Source: Actinomadura sp. GC306
GTDB taxonomy: Bacteria; Actinomycetota; Actinomycetes; Streptosporangiales; Streptosporangiaceae
Direction: 5' to 3'
NCBI RefSeq assembly: GCF_004348665.1
Contig: NZ_SMKM01000021.1
Location: 1-45,021 of the forward strand
Length of the DNA stretch: 45,021 nucleotides
Every line of letters begins with the position of its first letter. Position 1 is the stretch's first letter. Of this stretch, positions 27,682 to 36,019 are shown piece after piece. Under the pieces are notes generated by a model. It was not told the DNA's origin. It saw only the letters and a list, made by a program, of their open reading frames with translations, and searched no databases. The position numbers and the translations under genes are program-made.

Positions 27682-29903
27682 TACCGCCCCCGCTTGCGGG
27701 AGCCGCCGCGGCCCGCGGCGTCCCGCTGCAGCTCCGGCACCTGCTGCTCGGCGTGCCGGTTGTAGGCGTCGACGATGTCGGTGACGAGCTTGTGCCGCAC
27801 GACGTCGCGGCTGTCCAGGCGGCAGAAGTGGATGTCGTCGACGCCGTCCAGGATGTCCTGGACGACGCGCAGCCCGCTCTGCTGCCCGTTCGGCAGGTCG
27901 ACCTGCGTGACGTCGCCGGTCACCACGACCTTCGAGCCGAACCCCAGCCGGGTCAGGAACATCTTCATCTGCTCGGGCGAGGTGTTCTGCGCCTCGTCAA
28001 GAATGATGAACGAGTCGTTCAGGGTGTTGTGGGTCAGGAGGAAGTCCTCCGTGACGTACAGCGAGTCCGCTGCCGCCACCTGGATGCAGACCGCTTCCGC
28101 CTTGCCTGCAGGCTCGATCGAATCGATGAAACGCATCGGCCGCCCGCCGCCCGCCGCCCGATACTTCTCTGCCTTCCGCTCAAGCCTGAACGGCACTATC
28201 TCAGGCGGCAAGCGCAGGTCGAGGATGAAGGCGTCGTGCCGGTAGTGCACCGCACGGCCCTTGGCACGTCCAGGAGCACGCCCCGCCAGAGGGCGCACAC
28301 GGTGATACACGACGCCACCGAGCGACCGGACGAGGAAGAGCACGTCATCTCGCAGCCGCCGGGATGTGGTCGTGTACTGGATACGGCAAGTGCGGGCATC
28401 CTGCGTCACGGGCCCGCCGTCCGCGTCCAGAAGTCCTTGGAGGACCCCGAGCCGGACCTCTGCGGAATTGTGCAGATACTCCGCCGGTATGAATTTGGTG
28501 TCCGACCTGGACCCGCATAGCCCCAGTCGGCGCATGACACCTGTAACCGGGTTCTCGATGGTAATGACCTGGCCGGGTTCGGCGATTCGGTTCAGCACGT
28601 AGTCCGGTCCCCGCCTGTGCCGGACGGCGACCCCAGGAAGCAGGGATTCCAGGGCCCCGGCGAGTTCCGGGTCATTCGTCGAGAAACTCGGCGTCGTGGA
28701 ACCCGTCAGGCACCCGTCTCCCAACAGCAGCCCAAGCGCGTAGGCATCCATCGGGACATCGCGGGCGGGGAAGTGAACGGGCGCATCCAGGAGAGGGAGT
28801 TCGTACCGGCGAGCATGCGCAGCCCGCAGGTTGCCGATCATCTCCCGTGTCTCCAGGACACGGTTGGGCTTGTTCCTCCGGCGATCCGCCCTGGTCCGGA
28901 CGGACCACAAGTGATCGGCCGTACACAGAGTGGAAGCTCCGTCCTGTGCCGTCAGTCGGAAGATCTCCTTCTCGCCCTGGGGGTAGACACCCAGCACGGG
29001 CGTCGGCTTCCCATTCGAGCCCATGACGAGGTCACCAACCTCCAGCTCACCTATGGGGCGGAACCCTTCAGGCGTCAGGACGCGGGTGAAGATGGGCTGC
29101 GCACGGCCGCGCATGTACGCCAGCGGGGCGACCTCGATGGTGCCGGCGGCCATCAGGCGCGGGATCGAGTCGGGGTCGACCATGTCGTGCAGCGCGTCGT
29201 AGAGGGGCCGCAGGTACGGGTCGATCTTCTCGTAGAGCGTGCCGGGCAGGAACCCGAGCCGCTCCCCCGCCTCGACGGCGGGCCGGGTGAGGATGATCCG
29301 GTTGACCTGCTTGTCCTGCAGCGCGCGGACGGCCTTCGCCATCGCCAGGTACGTCTTGCCGGTACCGGCCGGGCCGATCCCGAACACGATCGTGTGCTTG
29401 TCGATCGCGTCGACGTAGCGGCGCTGGTTCAGCGTCTTCGGGCGGATCGTGCGGCCCCTGCTGGACAGCACGTCCAGCGTCAGGACCTCGGCGGGCCGCG
29501 CCCCGCTCTCGCCGCGCAGCATCGCCAGGCTGCGCTCGACGGCGTCCGGGGTGAGCTGGGTGCCGCCCTTCAGCAGGGCGAGCATCTCGGTGAAGAGCCT
29601 GGAGACGAGGTCGGTCTCCGCCTCGGGGCCCGTCACGGTGATCTCGTTGCCGCGGACGTGGATGTCGATGCCGTCGCCGAACGCCTGCTCGATCACGTGG
29701 AGGAGTTCGTCCCGGGAGCCCAGCAGGCTCACCATCGAGTGGTCGTCCGGCACCACGATCCTGATCTGGGACTGTGCGCCTGTGCGGTCGTCACGCCCCG
29801 CGCGTGCCGACCTCGGGTGAGTTGATTCGACCATCAGCCGGGCCTTGCGGCCTCTCAGACCTGCCTTCTGTCTGCTCCGGGTGTCCAGGTGTGTCGGTTC
29901 CAT
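27681..29903 (-). CDS. phoH: PhoH family ATPase/RNase helper containing an intein
   Basis: 740-residue precursor; the 381-residue host protein is split by an intein at precursor residues 268-626. Host features: an N-terminal KH-like region ([16 protein letters not shown]), Walker [10 protein letters not shown] near 177, [16 protein letters not shown], and after the intein Walker [11 protein letters not shown] and [13 protein letters not shown]. The intein lies between RGR and TLND, just before Walker B, so unspliced protein should be inactive. PhoH proteins are cytoplasmic NTPases linked to RNA metabolism and cluster with ybeY. I use the ATG at 29903 because GGAGG is 11 nt upstream. GTG 29924 and an ATG at 29834 (closest to the usual family start) are alternatives. 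Confidence 0.93.
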   Translation of the reverse strand: MEPTHLDTRSRQKAGLRGRKARLMVESTHPRSARAGRDDRTGAQSQIRIVVPDDHSMVSLLGSRDELLHVIEQAFGDGIDIHVRGNEITVTGPEAETDLVSRLFTEMLALLKGGTQLTPDAVERSLAMLRGESGARPAEVLTLDVLSSRGRTIRPKTLNQRRYVDAIDKHTIVFGIGPAGTGKTYLAMAKAVRALQDKQVNRIILTRPAVEAGERLGFLPGTLYEKIDPYLRPLYDALHDMVDPDSIPRLMAAGTIEVAPLAYMRGRAQPIFTRVLTPEGFRPIGELEVGDLVMGSNGKPTPVLGVYPQGEKEIFRLTAQDGASTLCTADHLWSVRTRADRRRNKPNRVLETREMIGNLRAAHARRYELPLLDAPVHFPARDVPMDAYALGLLLGDGCLTGSTTPSFSTNDPELAGALESLLPGVAVRHRRGPDYVLNRIAEPGQVITIENPVTGVMRRLGLCGSRSDTKFIPAEYLHNSAEVRLGVLQGLLDADGGPVTQDARTCRIQYTTTSRRLRDDVLFLVRSLGGVVYHRVRPLAGRAPGRAKGRAVHYRHDAFILDLRLPPEIVPFRLERKAEKYRAAGGGRPMRFIDSIEPAGKAEAVCIQVAAADSLYVTEDFLLTHNTLNDSFIILDEAQNTSPEQMKMFLTRLGFGSKVVVTGDVTQVDLPNGQQSGLRVVQDILDGVDDIHFCRLDSRDVVRHKLVTDIVDAYNRHAEQQVPELQRDAAGRGGSRKRGR
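28026..29102 (-). mobile_element. Class 3 intein with LAGLIDADG homing endonuclease in phoH
   Basis: 359 residues, in frame. The first residue is Ala, not Cys or Ser. Block A is followed by block B LCTADHLW, giving Thr61, His64 and Trp66 (intein numbering). Two endonuclease motifs follow, ALGLLLGDG (122-130) and [12 protein letters not shown] (218-229). Block F AVCIQV puts Cys339 at F:4, and block G ends THN (Thr357, His358, Asn359); the +1 residue is Thr. Trp, Cys and Thr at B:12, F:4 and G:5 are the non-contiguous triad of class 3 inteins, in which the block F Cys starts splicing by forming the first branched intermediate. Base composition is visibly less GC-rich than the flanks (about 58-67% in three 60-bp lines I counted), consistent with transfer. 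Confidence 0.93.
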
Positions 29904-29979
29904 CGTACTGGCCGCCTCCGACACGGCGCGGATGGTTTTCCCGCCCCCCGGGCACCCGGCCCGGCCGCCGGGCGGGACG

Positions 29980-30321
29980 TCAGCCGGGCGGCCAGTTCAG
30001 GCCGCGGCCGCCGAGGACGTGGCCGTGCACGTGGAACACGGTCTGGCCGGCCTGCGCGCCGGTGTTGAACACGAGCCGGTAGCCGGTGTCGGCGATGCCC
30101 TCGTCCACCGCGACCTGGTGGGCCTCGCGCACCACCTCGGCGAGCAGCTCCGCGTCGGCCGCGAGGTCGCCGACGTTCGCGTGGTGCGCCCGCGGGATCA
30201 CCAGCACGTGCGTGGGCGCCTGCGGGTTGATGTCGCGGAACGCCACCGTGCCCGCCGACTCCCGGACGACCTTCGCCGGCACGTCCCCGGAAACGATCTT
30301 GCAGAACAGGCAGTCGGTCAT
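29980..30321 (-). CDS. HIT family hydrolase
   Basis: 113 residues, the usual HINT length. The catalytic motif is HVHGHVLGG near the C-terminus (His-x-His-x-His), with DINPQAPTHVLVIPRAHH in the middle and CLFCKI at the start, where a Cys pair may bind zinc. Such proteins hydrolyse purine nucleoside phosphoramidates. ATG 30321 has a GAGGGGAGAGGG ribosome site immediately upstream; the longer frame to 30456 has no family match. It precedes phoH on the same strand, as in related genomes. Confidence 0.93.
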   Translation of the reverse strand: MTDCLFCKIVSGDVPAKVVRESAGTVAFRDINPQAPTHVLVIPRAHHANVGDLAADAELLAEVVREAHQVAVDEGIADTGYRLVFNTGAQAGQTVFHVHGHVLGGRGLNWPPG

Positions 30322-30601
30322 CCCTCTCCCCTCGCCGGCGGCCCGAGACCGCCCCGGAATCCTACCGAGACCCGCGACCCCGTGCCCCGCGGGCGCCGGT
30401 CGTCGGTAGGGTTCGGCCATCGACCTCGCGTAGCGGTCGGCATTCCCACCGCCCACTCGTTATGGTTGTCAGCTCAAGGCGTACCCCCCGGTTCGCAAGG
30501 CATTTGCGGCACGTCTGGACCCGGCGGGGCGCGCCTTATCCACGCCGCTCCGAGGGCGCCCGTGCACACGGGCGGCCGGGGACGGCAAAGGCGGCGGACA
30601 G

Positions 30602-31210
30602 GTGACCGAGGCAAACCAGGACATGCCCTTTCGTAAACCCATCGACGAGGGTGCGCGTCCAACTGACGTGACCGAGACCCTCGTGGCCAGGGGCACGGCG
30701 GGGGCGGTGGCCGTCGCCTGGGACGCCGATCAGGCGGTGACCGCGCTCTACAGCGCCAACTACCGTTCGCTGGTGCGGCTCGCCGCCATGCTCGTCCGGG
30801 ACGCGGGAACGGCCGAGGAGGTCGTCCAGGACGCGTTCGTGGCGATGCACGGCGGCTGGCGGCGCCTCCGCGACCCCGACAAGGCCCTGTCGTACCTGCG
30901 CCAGTCGGTGGTGAACCGGTCGCGATCGGTGCTCCGGCACCGCGCCGTCGTGGAGAAGTACGCCCCCAAGGGCCTGCCGGACGCGCCGAGCGCGGAGGCC
31001 GGCGCCATCGGGGAGCTGGAGCGGTCGGCGGTCATCGACGCGCTGTCCCGGCTGCCCGCCCGCCAGCGCGAGGCGCTCGTCCTGCGCTACTACGCCGACC
31101 TGTCCGAAGCGGAGATCGCCAGCGCGATGGGCATCTCCCGCGGCGCCGTGAAGAGTCATACGGCACGCGGCATGACCGCGCTGAGAAACGTCCTGGAGCA
31201 ATTCTCATGA
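30602..31210 (+). CDS. ECF sigma factor, SigE-like
   Basis: 202 residues from GTG 30602. About 45 unstructured residues precede sigma region 2 (YRSLVRLAAMLVRDAGTAEEVVQDAF, then YLRQSVVNRSRS). Region 4 is RLPARQREALVLRYYADLSEAEIA with the recognition helix in GISRGAVKSHTARG. It redirects RNA polymerase to stress or envelope promoters, but its regulon is unknown. It overlaps the next gene (ATGA), the pattern of a sigma/anti-sigma pair. The 280-bp divergent gap to the HIT gene has no other gene and should hold its promoter. Confidence 0.93.
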   Translation: MTEANQDMPFRKPIDEGARPTDVTETLVARGTAGAVAVAWDADQAVTALYSANYRSLVRLAAMLVRDAGTAEEVVQDAFVAMHGGWRRLRDPDKALSYLRQSVVNRSRSVLRHRAVVEKYAPKGLPDAPSAEAGAIGELERSAVIDALSRLPARQREALVLRYYADLSEAEIASAMGISRGAVKSHTARGMTALRNVLEQFS

Positions 31211-31935
31211 CCACCGACCCCCACGACGAGCACGGCGAGATCCTCCGCCGCGCCCTGCACGCGGAGGCGGACTCGGTCAACCCCGCAGGTGACGGCCTGG
31301 AGCGGATCCGGGCCCGGATAGCCGACAACCCCGGCCGCCGGTTCGGGCCGGGCCGCTTCGGGGCCGGCGCGTTCGGGCTCGGCGGTCTCGGGTTCGACCG
31401 GTTCACCGCCGGCTGGACGCGCCCCGTGCTCGCCCTCGCCGCCGCGGTGGCGATCGCCGGGCTCGGCGTCACCGCACCGCAGACCATCGACCTCATCCAG
31501 GAGTCCGTCGGCAACAAGGGCCCGTCGGGCAGCGAGCACGATCACGCCGCCGGAAGCCACACCGCCACGGGCGGCGACCCGCAGTTCCCGAACCCCTCGA
31601 CGCCCGGCGGTTCCACCTCCGGTTCCCCGAGCACCTCGCGGACGCCGAGCTCCAGTTCCTCGCCGGGGCTGTCGTCGTGCAGCATCCAGCCGCCGCCCGG
31701 CACGGCCACCGCCACCGCGTCGCCCGGCGCGACGCCGGAGGACGCCCCCGCGTCCGCGCCGTGCCCGAGCGACAGCCCGTCGCGGCAGCCGAGCACGACG
31801 CCGAGCCCGCCGGCCTCCACGACTCCCGAGCCGGAGCAGCCCAGCCAGCCGCCGACGTCGCCCCCGCCGAGCGAGACCTCGCAGGGCGCCGGGCAGGGCG
31901 CCGCCGGAACCACCGGAGCGGCCGGCACCCCCTGA
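31207..31935 (+). CDS. Single-pass membrane protein, probable sigma-factor partner
   Basis: 242 residues. The cytoplasmic part (1-70) begins HGEILRRALHAEADSVNPAGDGLERIRARI and becomes Gly/Phe/Arg-rich. One helix (about 72-90) follows, then a 150-residue Ser/Thr/Pro-rich outer region with two cysteines. Overlap with the sigma gene suggests it controls that sigma factor. The zinc anti-sigma motif HxxxCxxC is absent, so if it is an anti-sigma factor it is of another type. The outer region looks like a wall-spanning linker. ATG 31207 overlaps the sigma stop (ATGA). Confidence 0.75.
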   Translation: MTTDPHDEHGEILRRALHAEADSVNPAGDGLERIRARIADNPGRRFGPGRFGAGAFGLGGLGFDRFTAGWTRPVLALAAAVAIAGLGVTAPQTIDLIQESVGNKGPSGSEHDHAAGSHTATGGDPQFPNPSTPGGSTSGSPSTSRTPSSSSSPGLSSCSIQPPPGTATATASPGATPEDAPASAPCPSDSPSRQPSTTPSPPASTTPEPEQPSQPPTSPPPSETSQGAGQGAAGTTGAAGTP

Positions 31936-31942
31936 GCGGGCC

Positions 31943-31957
31943 CGCGCCGGAGGCGCG
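31943..31957. terminator. Possible short bidirectional terminator
   Basis: CGCGCC and GGCGCG form a 6-bp stem with a 3-nt loop, in the 25-bp gap between the sigma-partner gene and the convergent rsmE. Confidence 0.35.
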
Positions 31958-31960
31958 CGC

Positions 31961-32692
31961 CTACCAGCGGCCGGCCGCCGCCAGCATGACGGCGGCGGCC
32001 GCCACCCCCGCCGTCGACGTCCGCAGCACGGTGGGGCCGAGGCGCACCGGGCGGCCGCCCGCCGCGGCGAACCGCTCCAGTTCCTCGGCGGTGATGCCGC
32101 CCTCGGGGCCCACCACCAGGACGATCTCGCCCTCCGCGGGGGGTTCCACCGTGCTGAGCGGCGTATCGGCCTCCTCGTGGAGCACGAGTGCCAGGGAGGC
32201 GGCGGCGATCCGTTCGGCGGCGCGGGCGGTGGTCGCGAGATCCGCCACCTGCGGCAGGCGGCTCCGCCTGGCCTGCTTGCCGGCCTCGCGGGCGGTGCCG
32301 CGCCAGCGTCCGAGGGCCTTCTCGCGGCGCTCCGGCCGCCACTGGGTGACGCAGCGCGCCGCCGACCACGGGACGATCTCGTCCACGCCGACCTCGGTCA
32401 TCGTCTCGACCGCCAGCTCGCCCCGGTCGCCCTTCGGCAGCGCCTGGACGACCACGATGCGCGGCGCCGGCGGCGGCTGCCGGTGCCGGGCCAGCACGTC
32501 CAAGGTGAGGGACGTCCGGCCGGCCTCGGTGACGACGCACTCGGCCAGCAGGCCCGCGCCGTCGGTCAGGTCGACGCGCTCACCGGGCCTCAGCCGCCGC
32601 ACCGTCGCGGCGTGCCGTCCTTCGGCGCCGTCGAGGACGACGGTGCCGCGCTCCAGCGCGTCCGTCCCGGCGATGAAGACCGGCGGGCTCAC
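31961..32692 (-). CDS. rsmE: 16S rRNA m3U1498 methyltransferase
   Basis: 243 residues. An N-terminal PUA-like domain (ALERGTVVLDGAEGRHAATVRRLRPGE) precedes the SPOUT trefoil-knot domain (VVVQALPKGDRGELAVETMTEVGVDEIVPWSAARC, then VVGPEGGITAEELE, and LGPTVLRTSTA near the end). It methylates U1498 of 16S rRNA in the assembled 30S subunit. The GTG at 32692 has GGAG about 7 nt upstream. A 11-codon mini-frame ends in the same GTGA (32689-32724). Part of the hrcA-dnaJ-rsmE order common in bacteria. Confidence 0.95.
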   Translation of the reverse strand: MSPPVFIAGTDALERGTVVLDGAEGRHAATVRRLRPGERVDLTDGAGLLAECVVTEAGRTSLTLDVLARHRQPPPAPRIVVVQALPKGDRGELAVETMTEVGVDEIVPWSAARCVTQWRPERREKALGRWRGTAREAGKQARRSRLPQVADLATTARAAERIAAASLALVLHEEADTPLSTVEPPAEGEIVLVVGPEGGITAEELERFAAAGGRPVRLGPTVLRTSTAGVAAAAVMLAAAGRW

Positions 32693-32791
32693 CCGCCGGC
32701 TCCGCGGGAGGCAGCTTCGCTCATGGGTTCCCGTACCGCCCCGCTAGGGTTCGCCGCGGCGGCCCTCGTCGTAGGCCGCCGCCACCGTCCT

Positions 32792-33922
32792 TCAGTGCTG
32801 GTTGAAGACGTCCTTCAGCCGCGAGAACATGCCGCGCTGGCCCGGCGCGAACTTGCCGGGCGGGCGCTCCTCGCCGCGCAGCGCGGCCAGCCGCCGCAGC
32901 AGCTCCTCCTGCTCCTCGTCGAGCCGGTTCGGCGTCTCCACGTTCACGTGGATCATCAGGTCGCCGCGGCCGGACTCGTTCAGGTGCCGGACGCCCCGGT
33001 TGTACAGCGTGATGACCTGCCCCGACTGCGTGCCGGGCTTGATGTCGACGCTCTCGGCCGCGTCCAGGGTCTCGATCGTGACGCTGGTGCCGAGCGCCGC
33101 GGCCGTCATCGGGATCTCGACCGTGCAGTGCAGGTCGTCGCCCTCCCGCTCGAAGATCGGGTGCGGCCGCTCCACGATCTCCAGGAACAGGTCGCCGGGC
33201 GGCCCGCCGCCGGGGCCGACCTCGCCCTCGCCGGCGAGCTGGATGTGGATGCCGTTCTCCACCCCGGCGGGGATCTTGACCTTGACGGTGCGCCGGGTGC
33301 GGACCCGGCCGTCGCCCGAGCACTCGGTGCACGGGTTGCGGATCACCGAGCCGAACCCGCCGCACGCGGGGCACGGCCGCGCCGTCATGACCTGGCCGAG
33401 GAACGAGCGCTGGACCTGCTGCACCTCGCCGCGCCCGTGGCAGGTGTCGCACGTGTCGGGGTGGGTGCCGGGCGCGCAGCCCGACCCCTCGCAGTTGGTG
33501 CAGGCGACCGCGGTGTCGACCGACAGCTCGCGGGTCGTCCCGAACGCCGTCTCGCTCAGGTCGAGCTCCACCCGGAGCGTCGCGTTGCGGCCGCGGCGCG
33601 CCCGGGACCGGGGGCCGCGGGACGTCGCGGTGCCGAAGAACGCGTCCATGATGTCGCTGAACGGGAACCCCGCGCCGCCGAAGCCGCCGGCGCCGCCGCC
33701 CCCGGACGCGAACGGGTCCGCGCCGAGGTCGTACATCTCGCGCTTCTTCGGGTCGGAGAGCACCTCGTACGCCTGGGTGATCTCTTTGAACTTGTCCTGG
33801 GTCTCCGGATCCGGGTTGACGTCCGGGTGGAGCTCCCGCGCGAGCCGGCGGTACGCCTTCTTGACCTCGTCGGGGCTGGCGTCCCGGCGGACGCCCAGGG
33901 TCGCGTAATAGTCGTTGGCCAC
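32792..33922 (-). CDS. dnaJ: Chaperone DnaJ
   Basis: 376 residues. The J domain has the HPD motif ([13 protein letters not shown]). A Gly/Phe-rich region with [15 protein letters not shown] follows. The zinc module has four CxxCxGxG repeats ([36 protein letters not shown]), and the C-terminal substrate-binding domain runs to [14 protein letters not shown] 33922 ([10 protein letters not shown]) fits the family start; an extension would run into hrcA. Separated from hrcA by a single base, so it is in the HrcA operon and should be heat inducible through CIRCE. Confidence 0.95.
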   Translation of the reverse strand: MANDYYATLGVRRDASPDEVKKAYRRLARELHPDVNPDPETQDKFKEITQAYEVLSDPKKREMYDLGADPFASGGGGAGGFGGAGFPFSDIMDAFFGTATSRGPRSRARRGRNATLRVELDLSETAFGTTRELSVDTAVACTNCEGSGCAPGTHPDTCDTCHGRGEVQQVQRSFLGQVMTARPCPACGGFGSVIRNPCTECSGDGRVRTRRTVKVKIPAGVENGIHIQLAGEGEVGPGGGPPGDLFLEIVERPHPIFEREGDDLHCTVEIPMTAAALGTSVTIETLDAAESVDIKPGTQSGQVITLYNRGVRHLNESGRGDLMIHVNVETPNRLDEEQEELLRRLAALRGEERPPGKFAPGQRGMFSRLKDVFNQH

Positions 33923-33923
33923 C

Positions 33924-34937
33924 TTACGACCCCGCCAGGATCTGTCCCACGTAGCGTGCCACTGCCCGTACCGCTCCCATCGTGCTGGGGTAATCCATGC
34001 GTGTAGGCCCGAGCACTCCAAGCCGGGCCAGTGTGAGGTCGCCGACGCCGTAGTCGGCGGCGACGACCGAGGTCGATCGGAGCCCCTCGTCGGGGTTCTC
34101 GGTGCCGATCCGCACCGTAACTGTAGAGGAGTCGCCGGTCTCGCCGAGCAATCGCATCAACACGACCTGCTCTTCGAGCGCCACGAGCACCTCCCTCAGG
34201 CTCTGCGAGAAGTCCACGGCGGCCAGGTTGGCGGCCCCCGCGAAAACGATCTTCTCCTCGTGCTTCTCGACGAGCGTCTCCAGCAGCACCGACAGCACCG
34301 CCGCCGCGAGCGGCCGGTCGGCCGGCCCCACCTTCTCCGGGAGGTCGGCCACCGCCGTCGGCACGTCACCGAGCCCGAGCCCGTCGAGGCACGTGTTGAG
34401 CAACGCCCGCAGGTGCCCGATCGATTCCTCGGAGACGTTGCCGTTCGTCTCGATGACCCGCTGCTCCACCCGTCCCGTGTTGGTGATCAGGACGAGCAGC
34501 AGCCGGCCCTCCGCGACCGGCACCAGCTCCACGTGCCGCACCGACGAGCGGGTCAGCGACGGGTACTGCACCACCGCGACCTGCCGGGTGAGCTGGGCGA
34601 GCAGCCGCACCGTCCGGCCGACGACGTCGTCGAGGTCGTAGGCGCCCGTGAGGAACGTCTCGATCGCGCGGCGCTCCGCGACCGACAGCGGCTTGATCGT
34701 GGACAGCCGGTCGACGAACAGCCGGTACCCCTTGTCGGTGGGGACGCGCCCCGCGCTGGTGTGGGGCTGGGCGATGTACCCCTGCTCCTCCAGCACCGCC
34801 ATGTCGTTGCGGATCGTGGCCGAGGAAACGCCGAGGTTGTGCCGGTCCACCAGGGCCTTGGAGCCCACGGGCTCGTTGGTGGAGACGTAGTCCTCGACTA
34901 TGGCGCGCAGGACCGCCAGTTTCCGGTCGTCCAGCAC
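33924..34937 (-). CDS. hrcA: Heat-inducible transcription repressor HrcA
   Basis: 337 residues. The N-terminal winged helix is clear ([21 protein letters not shown], then [20 protein letters not shown] and [16 protein letters not shown]), followed by the GAF-like dimerisation domain. GTG 34937 has a near-perfect AAGGAGGTGA ribosome site. HrcA folding depends on GroEL in known systems. First gene of hrcA-dnaJ; its own CIRCE operator lies 81 bp upstream, giving autoregulation. Confidence 0.95.
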   Translation of the reverse strand: MLDDRKLAVLRAIVEDYVSTNEPVGSKALVDRHNLGVSSATIRNDMAVLEEQGYIAQPHTSAGRVPTDKGYRLFVDRLSTIKPLSVAERRAIETFLTGAYDLDDVVGRTVRLLAQLTRQVAVVQYPSLTRSSVRHVELVPVAEGRLLLVLITNTGRVEQRVIETNGNVSEESIGHLRALLNTCLDGLGLGDVPTAVADLPEKVGPADRPLAAAVLSVLLETLVEKHEEKIVFAGAANLAAVDFSQSLREVLVALEEQVVLMRLLGETGDSSTVTVRIGTENPDEGLRSTSVVAADYGVGDLTLARLGVLGPTRMDYPSTMGAVRAVARYVGQILAGS

Positions 34938-35017
34938 CGTGTCACCTCCTTCATCCCCTGCCATGGGCCCCCGATCGCCACCACGGCGGCCCGGGGGGGC
35001 CGTCCGCGCACGCGCTG

Positions 35018-35044
35018 CTGGCACTCAATACTCCCGAGTGCCAA
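35018..35044. promoter_or_regulatory. CIRCE operator
   Basis: GGCACTC and GAGTGCC half-sites are separated by 9 nt (consensus TTAGCACTC-N9-GAGTGCTAA); outer bases match apart from one side. It lies upstream of hrcA on the minus strand. This is the HrcA binding site. Confidence 0.9.
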
Positions 35045-35187
35045 GTGTACGACCCGGAAGGCCCCTCTGGAGAGCCCGTGCCCACCCCGCACGGCTGCGC
35101 GATCCTACCCGTACCGGACGTGCCCGCCACGCCGAGGGACGTGGAACGACACCGCACGGACGCTCCGCCGGGTTAATGTGCGGACCC

Positions 35188-36000
35188 GTGCGGAGTAAGG
35201 ACTACGGAAACGACGTGCTGGCCGGCGACTGGCGCAGGCCGCGCAAGGGCCGGATCCCCGAAGTCCCGGCCGAGCCGGGCCTGGTCGCCGAGGACCCCGG
35301 CAGCGGCTTCTGCGGCGCCGTCGTCGGCTGCGACAAGTTCGGCGTCACCCTGGAGGACCGCTTCGGCAAGCGGCGCGTGTTCCCGCTCGCCAAGGCCGGC
35401 TTCCTCATCGACGGCAGACCGGTCACCCTCGTCAGGCCGAGCACCGCGCCCCGGGGCCCGGCCCGCTCCGCGTCCGGCTCCATCGCCGTCCAGGGCCTCC
35501 GCGCCCAGGTCGCCAAGGAGAGCCGCATCTACGTGGAAGGCGTCCACGACGCCGAACTGGTCGAGAAGATCTGGGGCCACGACCTGCGCGTCGAAGGCGT
35601 CGTCGTCGAATACCTCGAAGGCATCGACGACCTGCCCGCCATCGTCGCGGAGTTCGCCCCGGACGAGCAGCGCCGCCTCGGCGTCCTCGTCGACCACCTC
35701 GTGGACGGCTCCAAGGAGTCCCGGATCGCCGCCCAGATCTCGTCCCCGCACGTCCTGATCACCGGCCACCCGTTCATCGACATCTGGGAAGCCGTCAAAC
35801 CCGCCGCCGTAGGCATCCGCGCCTGGCCGCGCATCCCCCGCGGCATCCCCTGGAAGGAAGGCGTCATCGCCGAACTCGGCTGGGGCGACAACACGGGCGC
35901 CGCCTGGAAACACATCCTCAGCAAGGTCAACACCTACACAGACCTGGAACCGGCACTGCTGGGCAGGGTGGAAGAGCTGATCGACTTCGTAACCGTCTAA
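35188..36000 (+). CDS. DUF3097 family protein with TOPRIM-like core
   Basis: 270 residues from GTG 35188 (RSKDYGNDVLAGDW); an ATG at 35176 is an alternative and neither has a clear ribosome site. The front shows PEVPAEPGLVAEDPGSGFCGAVV, a small beta domain. The core has IYVEGVHDAELVEKIWG, a gap, and LGVLVDHLVDGSKESRIA. These resemble the Glu and Asp motifs of TOPRIM domains (as in RNase M5, primases and OLD nucleases). The end carries WKEGVIAELGWGD. The family is actinobacterial and functionally uncharacterised. Divergent from hrcA, convergent with hemW. Confidence 0.85.
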   Translation: MRSKDYGNDVLAGDWRRPRKGRIPEVPAEPGLVAEDPGSGFCGAVVGCDKFGVTLEDRFGKRRVFPLAKAGFLIDGRPVTLVRPSTAPRGPARSASGSIAVQGLRAQVAKESRIYVEGVHDAELVEKIWGHDLRVEGVVVEYLEGIDDLPAIVAEFAPDEQRRLGVLVDHLVDGSKESRIAAQISSPHVLITGHPFIDIWEAVKPAAVGIRAWPRIPRGIPWKEGVIAELGWGDNTGAAWKHILSKVNTYTDLEPALLGRVEELIDFVTV

Positions 36001-36019
36001 GGAACGCGTGGGGTGGGGG

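Noticed and set aside
28026..29102. Prophage remnant, because class 3 inteins are linked to phages
   Set aside because: No integrase, terminase, capsid or lysis gene is present; the intein is alone inside phoH.
27681..29903. Gene fusion or insertion that breaks phoH
   Set aside because: The frame is continuous, and the insert has complete terminal intein blocks with the host motifs intact on each side, so splicing restores PhoH.
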